From Anaeramoeba flamelloides (taxonomy: Eukaryota > Metamonada > Anaeramoebidae): DNA of 64,000 nt. Below, piece after piece: positions 46,892 to 58,364 of this stretch. A program made the position numbers and the translations under genes. How positions within the stretch are numbered: the stretch's first letter is position 1; every line of letters starts with the position of its first letter. The stretch spans positions 1,369,001 to 1,433,000 of the forward strand of contig JANTQA010000016.1 of NCBI GenBank assembly GCA_027625915.1, in the 5' to 3' direction. Below the pieces are notes generated by a model that searched no databases, was not told the origin of the DNA, and saw only the letters and a list, made by a program, of their open reading frames with translations.

Positions 46892-47534
46892 TAATTACCT
46901 ACTTTCTTTAACACAATTGTTGACATCAAAATATAAATGATTTATTCTGAAAACTCATATTTTTAATTCAATTTAAAATACACATTAATAAGATTTTTTA
47001 GTGAAAAGAAAAATTAAAATTCTACCAATTTATTTCAAATAATTGATTCAATATTTTTAAAGAGAAATTTTCACTTTTCTAATTTGAATTTTCAATGATA
47101 TAAAAACACTTTATACAACACTTTAAATAATTACTCTTGATATTTTTATTTAAATAAATTTTTCGAAATTTTTATTAAATTTTAGCTTAAATTTTTCTAT
47201 CCAGAAATGAAAAGCTTAAACAAACAAACAAGAATTAATTCAACAATATCAAATATAACAAGTGATGTAGATCTGAAAAATATTGCATCATTTTTTATAT
47301 TTTTTCTAATATTTTTTCTTGAGAAAAATAACAATAATATTGAAATAACATATTTTTTTACAAGTGAATATTGATCTTACAATAACAATTTTAAATGAAT
47401 TAGGTGTTAAAAAGAAGAATAAAAAATGAGAAAAAATGATTTCAATTTTGGAATTTCCAATTTTTTTCTTGTAAAGTATCAATTAAAAAACTTTAAATAC
47501 TTATAAACCCTTTTCCAGTCAAAAAGGTCCAGTT
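46892..47534. other. Intergenic, nothing seen
   Basis: AT-rich filler between element C2 and repeat G2, without coding pattern or inverted repeats. Confidence 0.4.
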
Positions 47535-48240
47535 GTAACAGATTGTAAAATACTATTTCCCAAAAATTAGAAATAATTTTGATTTTCGAAAAATATGAAT
47601 ATAATTATTTTCATCTTTTGGTTTTTATTTTCATTTTATTTTTCGAATTAGGTAACTTATTTCAGTATACCATTAATTTTTTTCAACTTTTGATACAGTC
47701 AGTTTCACTTTTAAGGCACAAAGTTATAACGAAATTTAAGGTACAAAAAAAATCTCAAATTAAAGCACAAAATTCAAATTCTAGTAAAAATAAATTGTAA
47801 AAAAAAAAATTCCAAAAAATTGTGCTTTAATTTGAGATTTTTTTGTGCCTTAAATTTCGTTGAAAGTTTGTGCCTTAAAAGTGAAACTGACTGTATTATA
47901 TTAAAGTTTAGTTTTTCAAAACAAAAGAACTCAAAAAAAATTAGTTGATGATATCTGAACTATTTGATGGATCAATATTTATCAATAGAATTTCAACAAA
48001 TTTACCAATGTATTTTTTTGTTTATACTCTCCAAAAGTTTTAAAACACCGATAATTTATTAGTATAGATTATTATTTATTTTTTTCAGAGTATTAATTTA
48101 TAAAATTGTAAAAATTCAATAAAATGAATGATTCTAATTTGTCATTTCTTTAAGACCGGACTAACTAAGATTTTTTTTTTCACAAATTGAATTTTGTTCT
48201 GCCAAATAAATAAAATTAGAGTTTACTTAAAATTTCATTT
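47535..48240 (+). repeat. Repeat family G, copy 2, interrupted by a MITE
   Basis: Matches 42740-43240 on both sides of MITE A5: left 'ttcatcttttggttttt', right 'aaattagttgatgatatctg' through 'cacaaattgaattttgtt'. The match continues directly across the inserted element, so A5 jumped into an existing G copy. Confidence 0.5.
47696..47893. repeat. MITE family A, copy 5 (best preserved, 198 bp)
   Basis: Starts 'cagtcagtttcacttttaag' and ends 'cttaaaagtgaaactgactg', with TA on both sides. The arms run about 80 bases each with few mismatches, leaving only a short A/T centre, so the whole element folds into one long hairpin. CAGT ends plus TA duplication are typical of Tc1/mariner-type elements. 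No coding capacity. Confidence 0.9.
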
Positions 48241-48250
48241 CTATTTTATA

Positions 48251-48445
48251 CAGGCAGTTCCACTTTTAAGGGATAAACTTTCATTCAAATTAATGTTACA
48301 GCAAAATATCAAATTAAGTCACATCTTTTTTAGACTTTTTTAATACTTTAATTATTTTATTATAATCCAAATTTTGTTTCTTAATTTTAGTTTTTTTTGT
48401 ACTTTTTATATCATTGAAAGTTTGTTATTATAAAAGTTTACCTTC
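48251..48445. repeat. MITE family A, copy 6 (degraded)
   Basis: Follows TA and begins 'caggcagttccacttttaag'. The right part 'ttgaaagtttgttattataa' is diverged. It lies only 357 bases from copy 5. Confidence 0.6.
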
Positions 48446-49698
48446 TATATTTCAAGTTCATTTTACAAGTGAAAATAGAATATTATGTTATTTTGAAGTT
48501 TGGATATAACAAATTGGGTTATTAATTATCATTTTTTTTTTTTTTTGAATCTTATGAATTAACAACAATATTTTAAATCATTAAAGTTGTTTTTTTTTAC
48601 TCTGCGTGATTTTTATGAATTCATATTTATTCATTTTTTGAAACAAATATATTGATTTTAATATCAAAAATAATTTTATTTTTAAAAAGTCAATTTTTTA
48701 TAGTAATTTTGATCTTTTATTTATTGACAAAAATTTATTATTCTAAATAATTTTATCAATACCTTATCACAAACCACTTCAGATATTATTAAAGATCTAT
48801 TAATCAAGATTTCACAGAAAAAAAATTAATAATAATTGTTTTCAAAAATCAAAGAAACAGACAGTTGGAATCTAAGATCCAACATTTTGGTATTTCTATC
48901 TAATCATAATTGTAAAACACTTTCAACATCATCTATTTCAATTTAACATATCCCAAATAAAAGAAATGATCCAATTAGCTCGAAATTTTAAATTTATTTG
49001 ATAAAAAATCTCTTTTATAAATCGTTGAAAATTCATAAATCAATTTTGTATTTTTTTTTGATTTTACCTTTTCTACATCAATAACTATTAAATTTCCCTA
49101 TTTTTAAGAAATTATCTGTTCTAAATAGCATACTTGAAATATTAGTCAAGAAGTATAAATGTAAAACAGAAAATAGATTTTGACTAGTCTTTTATTATGT
49201 TGCAACAGATATTAATTATTTTTTAAACATTTAACAAAATTTCAAAAAATGATTTATATAAACACAGATACAAAATGAAAACAAAACAATAATAAAATCA
49301 ATGGAAAAAAAAAAGAAAAAAAAAAATTATAAAATAATTATTTTAATTTTTGATACTTTACTTTAGATTTTGAAGTATCATATTTATTTAAAGATTAGAA
49401 AAAAATTTTTTTTCTGATATCTATTTATTTGGGTAATTTTAATAAAAAAAAAAAAAAAATACAGCCTTTCCAAAAAAGTTCATGATTATAATTTAAAATA
49501 GTTAAATTCGACAAAGTCATTATACTATCCAAATATTTTTTTTTCATGAATGAATTATTTTTTTTTCATGAATGAATCATTTTTTTTTTTGATTTTTAAT
49601 TGTTTTAGGGTTAAGTTAATGAAGCTAATTAATAACTGATCAACACATCTACAGATCTATTTTTTTTATTTTAGAAGAAAATGAAATGTTATTCCAAT
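48446..49698. other. Intergenic, 3' flank of the Ras gene
   Basis: AT-rich. A 25-base unit (containing 'tcatgaatgaat') is repeated in tandem near 49540-49590. A single mariner-like end, 'tacagcctttccaaaaaagt', lies near 49460 without a visible partner. No coding pattern. Confidence 0.4.
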
Positions 49699-52600
49699 TT
49701 AAAGAATAGAGCATTTTCTTTTTCCTTTGATTTTATTTTTTTTTTTTGGCTCCAAAAGATGGATGCGCTCTTTAATTGTACGCACCAGTGAAAAGAAAGC
49801 TTCTTCTACATTAAATCTAGTTTTAGCAGATGTTTCAATATAAGGCCCATCAAATTTATTTGCTAATTCTTCCCCTTCAGACGTTTTTATATCACGATCA
49901 TCAACTAAATCCACTTTATTTCCAACTAAACAGATTGGGTATTCTGTTGAGTCTTTAACCCTTACAATCTATGATATGAAAATACAAACAAAAAAAAAAA
50001 TAAATAATAATAATATAATGTCATTTAGGAAAGTTCAAAAAATATTATTGTTATACAATTTGAAATAGAAAGGTGTAATTGTGCTAAAAGTCTCTGAATA
50101 ACCCCTTGAAGAAAAAAAAAAGCAATAAATTAAAAAAGATTAAAATTTACAACTTATAAATATTAAACATTCGTATCCTAATTCTAATTCTTATTGTTGT
50201 TGATATTTAAAAAGATATTCTGTTACTGCCTTAATTGTGCGATAAATGTGATAAAAATTTTCATAAAGACTATTTTTTTCCACTACAAGGAAAAAATAAA
50301 TTCTGAAAAATTAAAGTTGGCCAAAACTACAGATTGGATTTCAGTTAATACATCTTTCATAAATTATTTTTTCAAAGTTATGATAATTTTATATCATTAA
50401 GAAAAGATAGCTATTAAACTCATTAAGATTGGAATACCACTTTTTTCAAAATTACTTGAATTTTGAAAAAAACACCTATTTTTGGGGTATTTTTTTTTAT
50501 TGAAATTAGTTACAACGAATGAACTTTAGATTGAACATTAAGAATGAAAGAATACTAAATGTTAAAACAATTTACCGAAAAAAGCAGGAAATATATATTA
50601 AAACTCAAAATCGGAAAAAAATAAAATGATAAAAAATATTTCAAAAACAGGAATAAAAATCAGTTTTTCAATTTAATTTAACGATATCTTTTGATTGAAA
50701 TATTTGATTTTATGTTAAAAATATGATTCTTTTTAGACTATTAAAAAAAATAGATGAAAATTAATCTCTCCACTGAGTAAAATAAAAATTTCAAAAATTT
50801 TACAATGAAAAATGATTAAAAATATTACAGAAAATTTTCATTTTTTTTGTAATTACCATTAATATCTAATAAAGTGGTAAACCTTTTTGAAAATTATTAT
50901 TTATAATAATGTTTATTATGTGAGTGTATTTTAAAAATACAAAATTTTGAGATTTTTTTTTGAAAAAATTTTAACGAGTTATGTTATTTCAGGTTCATTT
51001 TCTGAAAAACCAATTTATATGTCCTTAATATAAAAAAGTACTATTTTTTTCTGATTAATATTTTTCGAAATCTAGCTTATAACTTAATTCAATTAACCAC
51101 TTGGATAAAATTTTTTAGAATAAAAACACTCTCAACTTTTGAATATCGAAAATATTTTATGAAATTACTGTGCACTTTTTGATTTTTTTTTGAAAAATTG
51201 GGGTTGAGAAAATTTTGAAATTAAAAAATAAGTTAATATATTCGATTAGAATATTTTTCCAGAGAGTTTATCTTTTTTAAATAACTTTTTTTTAAAATTT
51301 TTTCCATTTAAAAGTAAAAACACATTTGAAGACCAAATTAGTCCCATTTGTGAAAATAAAATTCCCATAATTTAGAATTAGTTTGAGTAAATGAGTTAAA
51401 ATAAGATATTGTATTTAAAAATATACATAATTTCAAGTTTGAATTCAATCATTTTGGTAAAAAATGTTTTCAAGAATAAGTTTAATGGAAACTTTAATTA
51501 TTTTTAATTTATCATTTAGTTTTTTTAAAATTTTTTTAATGGAAGGTATTTGTTCAGTTTTCCATTTTTAGTATTTTTTTTGTCGTAGGCACATATAAAA
51601 ACAAGAAAATCGGAAAAAATTAATTTTTTGTAATTTTTTGTTTGAACTTTTGACAAGGGTTCTGTTTAATCAACAGACTTATTCAAGGTTATAAAGCTGA
51701 TAGGTGGTTTTATTTTTAAAATCGTGGAAAAAGTAATTTTTTCCAAAATACTTTAATCCCTAATAAAAATTTTGAGTATGACACAATTATATCACCAAGT
51801 ACTAAGCGATCACATCTGTATCGTACCCGTAAGCACACACGATAACAATTTAGCACACATGATACAGATCGATAATCATAAAAAAAAAAAAAAATTTGCT
51901 AAATTTCATCTCCCATAGATATCACACTGTGACAGATAATTATTTTTATTCGGGATCATGCCCTGAATTACATTTATTGGATGAAATATGAGCCCAAAAT
52001 AAAAGTCAGATTTCAGAATTGAAAAAAAAAGATAATCAGTTGAAATTTTATCCCATTTAAATTTTAAATATTCGTATTGCTTTGCATATTTTCAAAAAAC
52101 GAAGGCAATAGGTTATTAAAATTAGGTATAAAAACTGTTTAAAGGGTGAACCAAACAGTGTGATTCCCGTTTTAAGAACCTTTGTGACTCATTTTTTTTT
52201 TAAAGATTTTTAAAAAAAATACTATATTTTTCATTTATTAAAAAAAAAAAAAAATCAAAAACATCGAATTTGTTGAGGTTATCACTTCTTAAAAGAATTG
52301 ATTTTTTGCATTAAAATTGATGAACAAGTTTGAAGTCTAAAATATTGTTTGGGTTGTTGATTTTGAAAAATAAAGAAAAAGAGATCTGAATATTATACCA
52401 TTTCACGTAATTCACCAGCTTCTTCAAATGACGGTCTAGCTGTTACAGAAAAAACAAGCAAAAACCCATGACCAGCTTTTAAATACTATAAATACAAAAC
52501 AAGATCAAAAAATTAAAGGAGATGATTTTTAAAAAATTTCTTGAATAAAAATTAAAAAGTATTTGCCGGAGGAAGGAAAATTTTACTTGTTCTCTCATTG

Positions 52601-53015
52601 CACTATATTCTTCTTGACCAGCAGTATCCATGATATCCAATAAGCATGTTTCTTCGTCTACAACAACTTGTTTTCTGTATGATTCTTCAATTGTTGGATC
52701 TTTTTTAAAAAAAAAACAAATCGAATTGAAATTTTTAGTAAAAAATCAAAAGAGAAAGAAATAAAAAGACAAATAATTCATTTCGACTTACCATATTCTG
52801 TGACAAAATGGTTTTGTAAAAATTGGATTGTTAGTGCAGACTTTCCCACACCACCCGCTCCTACAACAACAAGCTATTCATTAAATGGTGCGATGAATAA
52901 AATTTAAAGTAATAAATTATTATTTAAAAAAACAGATCGATGACTCAAAAGGGAAAAAATTTGGAATGCTGAAAACTTTAACCCATACCTTGTATGACTG
53001 TCCTTGGGTTGACAT
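49699..53015 (-). CDS. Ras small GTPase, five exons, 192 aa
   Basis: Canonical Ras-family switch. Exons: 53015-52989, 52873-52792, 52699-52587, 52485-52399 and 49968-49699; donors GTATGG, GTAAGT, GTAAAA, GTATAA; phases 0, 1, 0, 0 all agree and the sum is 192 codons plus TAA. P-loop 'GAGGVGKS' at 14-21 (Gly at the human G12 position), switch I 'YDPTIEESY' 36-44, switch II '[11 protein letters not shown]' from 61 with Gln65 equivalent to human Q61, 'NKVD' 120-123 and 'TSAK' 149-152. The C-terminus is Lys/Arg-rich and ends in the CAAX box CSIL, so it should be prenylated and held at membranes. The effector loop differs from H-Ras by one conservative residue, so Ras-type effectors and GAPs such as the neurofibromin here should fit. 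Intron 4 is 2,430 nt, the others about 90-115. Closest by eye to true Ras, not Rap or Rheb. Confidence 0.93.
50281..50975 (+). repeat. TIR element family D, copy 4
   Basis: Starts 'cactacaaggaaaaa' and follows the same text as 57669-58364, including 'ttaaagttggccaaaacta', 'gatagctattaaactc', 'aaaaacacctatttttgggg' and 'ttattatgtgagtgtatttt'. The right end is truncated at 'gaaaaaatttt'. Diverged from the tandem pair. Confidence 0.75.
51017..51598. repeat. TIR element family H, copy 2
   Basis: Reverse-complement match to 29624-30208, with ends 'ttatatgtccttaa' and 'gtaggcacatataa'. It lies 41 bases from element D4 inside Ras intron 4. Confidence 0.7.
51800..51970. other. Structured, G+C-richer patch in Ras intron 4
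   Basis: A 9-bp exact inverted pair (atctgtatc at 51814-51822, gatacagat at 51861-51869) encloses 'gtacccgtaagcacacacg'. A second partial pair, 'cacacacgat' / 'cacacatgat', repeats directly. Composition differs from the rest of the intron. It may be a small RNA, a splicing element or another transposon end; nothing decides. Confidence 0.3.
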
Positions 53016-54670
53016 TCTTTTAAAGAAAAAATTACAATTATTAACAAAAAGAAAAAAAATGAGTTAGGTTTTGTCTTGAAAAAAAGATACAAATTTTCAC
53101 CAAATATTGACCTGTACTAGAGAGCTGATTTTAAACCACCTTTTCTCATTTTAAATTTCTAAAATAATTCTAAACTGATTAGAAATCAATACAAAAAATT
53201 TTAATCCAAAAATATTTTTAAGATCTCGAAAAGTCCGAATAAACATTTGTTTCAAATTGTTTTTCAGAAACTAAAAGAGACTATGGGTTAAAAATTTTGT
53301 TTAAAGTGTTTTCAGTTCAGATGAGTAGGGGTTTTTAAAATTTTTCAAGAAAGAATTAGTTTTTCGATTTATTTTCAATCTTCAATATTTTTTAATTTGA
53401 AAGACATTATGAGAGACAGAACTTCGGTAAATATTCAAAAGTGTAAAAGTTATTACTTCAATAATATCAAAACTGAAAAAATAGTAGATTCCCAAACATG
53501 GTTTTTTTAATCAAAAGAAAGAAAACTAAGCAGGGTAGATAATTTTACCCTTTTATTTTTTTACAAACAAAAGGACTTAGACCTAATAGATTAGGGTTGA
53601 GAGTTAGGAACTGTCAGTAACTAGTAACTTTTATTTATTTTTTTCCCCCAAATGCAATAGGGTAAATATTTTCTGAAGGATACAATTAAACCCTATATAC
53701 AACTTTGTTTTTCAACTTTAGAGAGAAAGGAATTATCATTTTTAAAAGAGTTCATTTTCCTAAATTAATTTTCCAGACAAAAGATTGGATATTTTTTTCT
53801 TGTATTTTTAAGATTAAAACTCAAAAACAAAAATTGTAAAAAGTTCTTTATTTTCCAAAAATGCCACTTTTAGTAATTTCTAACAGTGTTTGTGTGAACA
53901 AACAACCTTGAAAATTTAATCTTATTTTATAAAATACCGAAAAAATAAATCAAATCTTGAATCCTTGAAGATCATAAAGAATTGATTTATTATTTTGTTT
54001 GAAAACTTTAATGAAATTTAAAAGATTAAGAAATATTTGTTATCAATTACTCAGAGATTAATCAACAAATGATTATTATTTAAATAAAATATTTGATAAT
54101 ACAGATAAATTCAAATAAATATCACAAAATTTTAAGTTCATTTTCCCTTTTTTGGACTTTTTTTACAAGCTTTAAGTAAAGTATTTTATTGGTTTAATTT
54201 TATAAAACTTTGAAAAATTGGTTTGACTTCAAAAGATTCTTTCTCCTGCGCTGTTTTAAAAGTTGAGATTATAGATTACAAAAATGGAAATTGAATTAAT
54301 AATTTTATTAAATTTATTGGAATTTATCAGTATCTATTATGTTTTTTATTAGAATTATTAATTTGAATTGGTTTTCTTTGTTTAAAAATAATTTTAAAAA
54401 ATTAAGAAATCAAAGTAAAACCTATATTGTGAAAGTTAATCTTTGGGTTAATACTAACAGACTGGACTAATAAAGAGTGTGTTATCAATTATTGATTAAA
54501 AATAATCAAATTGAAAGTAATTTTTTCTGTTTTAAGTTGAATTTTACAGGTTTTTAAAAAAGTATTATGTGAGGATTTTTAATTTTAAAGTTTGGTGCTT
54601 ATTTCTTGGATATATTTTTTTTCAACAAAAAGAAAAAAGAGATCTGAAATAATCTATGAATAGTAATTAA
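53016..54670. other. 5' flank of the Ras gene and intergenic DNA
   Basis: Upstream region of the Ras gene. A somewhat G+C-richer patch near 53565-53620 ('attagggttgagagttagg') is not a telomere repeat. No coding pattern. Confidence 0.4.
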
Positions 54671-55456
54671 AGAAGCTTCACTTTTAATACACAAACTTTT
54701 TTGAAAATTTAAGTACTAAAAAAATCACAAATTAAGGATTAGTTTTTCATGGATTTTTTTCACATTATTTTCTGAGAATCAAGATACTTGTACTTTAATT
54801 TGATTTTTTTTTGTATAGCAGTGAAAAAAACCCGGATGTGAAAAAAAATCACTGAAAAGATTTCTAATTGTGAAAATTAGGAAATTTGGTGTATAATTTC
54901 TTTTATATAAAATCAAATCTCTTTTTTTTTTTAAGTATAAAACTTTACAAATTATAACCCATCCACTTATTAGAAGGATGATTAATGAAATTACACAATT
55001 CAAAAACGTTATTCAATCAATCAAATACAAGAATAAAAATTATCATTTTCCAAACTCTAGTAAACCTCTATAAAATCCTATTATTTTTCAAAAAGAATTG
55101 ATCTACTTATGATATCAAATAATTATTTGTGTATTCTTATGATAACTTGACTTTAATGAACTTTAGGTAGGTTCATTACTATTTTCATAAAGAGTTTGAT
55201 TATTTATCAAAAGTATTTGATTGAAAATATTTGCAAATATATTAACAATTTTCCTAATATAAACAAATAAAAATCTTGTCATGGATTTTTTTAATGCAAG
55301 GTATTTTTGTGACTACTATATTTGTAATTATATAACAATTTTGCTAATATTAACAATTAAAAACCTTGTACTATTTTGTTTTCCCGCCAGTTTTTTTTTT
55401 TCACTACTACATATTGGTTTTATTTAAATTTTGCACCTTAAAAGTGGAATAGGCCA
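54671..55456. repeat. MITE family A, copy 7, split by element B2
   Basis: Left half 54671-54780 ('gcttcacttttaatacac', 'aatttaagtactaaaaaaat', 'cacaaattaag') and right tip 55430-55456 ('gcaccttaaaagtggaat'). Element B2 lies between, so a B element inserted into an older A element. Confidence 0.55.
54815..55412. repeat. TIR element family B, copy 2, with a duplicated end
   Basis: Left end 'tagcagtgaaaaaaaccc', right end 'tttttttttcactactac'. The interior matches 31800-32170. Near the right end, about 80 bases ('aacaattttcctaatata' ... 'gtgactactata') are followed by a second, diverged version ('aacaattttgctaatatt' ... 'cactactac'), so the terminal part is duplicated relative to copy 1. Confidence 0.65.
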
Positions 55457-55650
55457 TTATTATTATTTTTTTTTCAGGTTTAAAATAATTACTGTATAAA
55501 GTTTTGATTATTAAATAGTATTTTTTTTTTTACTGTAGTTATTTTAAAACCAATTAATTTCATTCTAAAGTGTATTTTTTTACACTTTCTTCACAAAGAA
55601 TAAGGTTTCTAATTTCTTTCACAAATTAAAAATTTTTTTATAATAAATTT
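55457..55650. other. Intergenic spacer
   Basis: Short AT-rich stretch with T runs between the nested MITEs and the coding-like remnant. Confidence 0.4.
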
Positions 55651-55971
55651 GGAAATATCTTGAATTCTGAACTTTTAGAAAATGAGAAAAATGTATCAAA
55701 TCTTGATGGAAACAATAATTCATTTTCCAAAAATCGTCTTATAAGTAAGTTTGAGATGATATTACCCATGCCTTTTCTTGATTTTAAATTTCAAGATGTA
55801 TTAAAAATTATTTTGAATTATCCATAAAAACAACTGGAAGATTTTTCTGGGATATTTATTAGTTCATTAACAAGTGATTTAATATTCATTCAAAAAGGGC
55901 TAATTAAAGAGGGAGCCAGTATTTATTTAAAGAAATTAATGGATAGATTTGTACCATTTAGCCTATTATAA
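55651..55971 (+). pseudogene. Coding-like remnant of an unknown gene
   Basis: One frame of 107 codons reads like a real protein and ends in TAA, with a single in-frame TAA at 55825. Text before it: 'NILNSELLENEKNVSNLDGN', 'RLISKFEMILPMPFLDFKF', 'QDVLKIILNYP'; after it: 'KQLEDFSGIFISSLTSDLIF' and 'IQKGLIKEGASIYLKKLMD'. Codon variety and hydrophobic spacing are unlike the surrounding filler. There is no upstream ATG. I take it as an exon or retrocopy of a host gene inactivated by one substitution; the family is not recognised. Confidence 0.4.
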
Positions 55972-56215
55972 CAATAAAAATGGATAGAAAAAAAATATCG
56001 CACTCAAATCTGCAGTTGTTCTGATTCTTGTTAGAATTACCTACCCCCCCTTACCCAATTCATAATATATAAATCAATTTAGGAATCTGGCAAGTGTACT
56101 AGAGGGAATATGAATCACCAAAGTATTATATTTCATTTCAAAAATTTCTTTATTTTCCAACCAAAAAGAAAAGACGAGAGAATTATGAAAGACGATTTTC
56201 CAGAATACAACACTA
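55972..56215. other. Spacer before element D1
   Basis: Contains a C7 run near 56044 and AT-rich text. No gene. Confidence 0.4.
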
Positions 56216-56918
56216 CACTACAAGGAAAATTTTTTCAAAAAAAAATCTCTAAATTTTGTATTTTTGAAATACACTCATATAATAAACATTATTTAACATA
56301 ACAATTTTCAATGAGGTTTACAACTTTAATAGATATTAATAGGAATTGAAAAAAAAATGAAATTTTTCAGTAATATTTTTTTCATTTTTAATTGTAAAAT
56401 TTTTGAATTTTTTAATTGACTTAGTAGAGAGATAATTTTCAAGTATTTTTTTTAATAGTCTAAAAGGAAACATATTTTTCAATTTGAAAATAGTACAAAA
56501 TATTTCAATCAAAAGATATTGCTCAATTAAATTGAAAATCTGATTTTTTTATCTGTTTTTGGAATATTTTTTATCATTTTATTTTTTTTCCATGTTTGAG
56601 TTTTTATATACGTTCCCGGTTGTTTTCTGCAAATTGCTTTAACATATATTCTTTTTTCAATCTTAATGTTCAATCTAAAATTAATTCATTTCAACTTTTT
56701 CCAATATAAAAATACCCTGAAAATAGATGTTTTTTCCAAAAGTCGGTATTTTTGAAAAGAGGGGTATTCAGATTTTCAAGAGTTTAATAGCTATCCCTTT
56801 TTTATTACATAAAATTATGATAACTTTGAAAAAATAATTTATAAAAGAAGTATAACTGAAATCCAATTTATATTTTTGGCTAACTTTAATTTTATGTATT
56901 TAAATTTTCCTTGTAATG
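56216..56918 (-). repeat. TIR element family D, copy 1 (inverted)
   Basis: Reverse orientation to the other copies. It begins 'cactacaaggaaaatttttt' (the right-hand end of the family) and finishes 'aaattttccttgtaatg'. The interior mirrors 57669-58364, for instance 'gggtattcagattttcaaga' and 'tttgcagaaaac' in complement. About 700 bp, no useful open frame. Confidence 0.8.
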
Positions 56919-57668
56919 AAAGGCATATACTAAAATTAACATATCACTCTATTTATTTCACTTCAAAAAAAAATCCAAACATATAGGTGTGTGGGTGGGG
57001 GTGAACTTGTTTTATTTGCTTTTTAATGACAAAAAAAAAAATAATTTTTTTTTTCCCCTTGATTTTGAAAATATACCGTTTGCAGCCGTTATAATAAATT
57101 CTTACAAGTAACAATTTTCCACTAAATAATATCTATATAATTTAAAATCTTATATTTAAATTATTACTTAATTCTGCCTTTTTATTTTTTCAAATCAAAT
57201 CAAAAATATAAAACATATTTTATTTTATTAAGTCATTAAATTTATAATGATTAATTTATTGGTTTAAAGGATATTTATTTTATCTTCTTAAATTATTCTT
57301 ATGTAAAACTTGCCATTATTTTTGGGTGTTAATAACTGGAAAAAGTTAATTTTGAATCAAATGAAAAATTATTTCACTATTTTATTCCACCAATAATCAA
57401 AATACTATTATTTATTTCCACTTTCAATAAAAAATTGAAAGTTTTCTTTTCTTAAAATAAAATCAATCAAATCAATTATTTTTTTTTGTTATTTTAATTT
57501 CTTAGAGTTGGAATTAATTTAACATATACGGTTGTTTGGCTTTCTTGAATTTTCTATTTCATTTGTAAAATCAATTAATTATCTAGATAAAACATAAAAC
57601 CAAGGACACTTCACAAATAAAATAGAAAACCTCAAGAAAACGGCGGTTATTTTTTCCAAACTTTACAA
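56919..57668. other. Spacer between D copies
   Basis: AT-rich, with a G-rich patch near 56988-57004 ('gtgtgtgggtgggggtg') and, at 57535-57650, the 'acacttcacaaataaa' block shared with the LINE-tail modules. No gene. Confidence 0.4.
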
Positions 57669-58364
57669 CACTACAAGGAAAATTTAAATACATAAAATTA
57701 AAGTTAGCCAAAACTATACATTGGATTTAAGTTATACTTCTTTTATAAATTATTTTTTCAAAGTTATCATAATTTTATGTAATAAAAAAGGGATAGCTAT
57801 TAAACTCTTGAAAATCTGAATACCCCTCTTTTCAAAAATACCGACTTTTGGAAAAAACATCTATTTTCAGGGTATTTTTATATTGGAAAAAGTTGAAATG
57901 AATTAATTTTAGATTGAACATTAAGATTGAAAAAAGAATATATGTTAAAGCAATTTGCAGAAAACAACCGGGAACGTATATAAAAACTCAAACATGGAAA
58001 AAAAATAAAATGATAAAAAATATTCCAAAAACAGATAAAAAATCAGATTTTCAATTTAATTGAGCAATATCTTTTGATTGAAATATTTTGTACTATTTAC
58101 AAATTGAAAAATATGTTTCCTTTTAGACTATTAAAAAAATACTTCAAAATTATCTCTACTAAGTCAATTAAAAAATTCAAAAATTTTACAATTAAAAATG
58201 AAAAAAATATTACTGAAAAATTTCATTTTTTTTTCAATTCCTATTAATATCTATTAAAGTTGTAAACCTCATTGAAAATTGTTATGTTAAATAATGTTTA
58301 TTATATGAGTGTATTTCAAAAATACAAAATTTAGAGATTTTTTTTTTTAAAAATTTTCCTTGTA
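57669..58364 (+). repeat. TIR element family D, copy 2 (tandem, left)
   Basis: Starts 'cactacaaggaaaattt' and ends 'aaattttccttgta', abutting copy 3. It has inverted ends of about 17 bp. The sequence is almost identical to copy 3, with only scattered differences by eye. Confidence 0.88.

Larger units (their letters stand above)
49969..52398 (-). other. Ras intron 4, enlarged by mobile elements
   Basis: Twenty times longer than the other Ras introns. It contains element D4 (50281-50975) and element H2 (51017-51598) side by side, then a structured, somewhat G+C-richer patch near 51800-51970. Splice sites at both ends are clean. Confidence 0.8.

Noticed and set aside
49460-49480. Lone mariner-like end 'tacagcctttccaaaaaagt' (and a similar one near 19061)
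   Set aside because: No inverted partner within a plausible distance, so no element can be delimited.
53570-53620. 'ttagggttgagagttagg' as a telomere-like repeat
   Set aside because: Only one TTAGGG unit, not a tandem array; it lies upstream of an ordinary gene.
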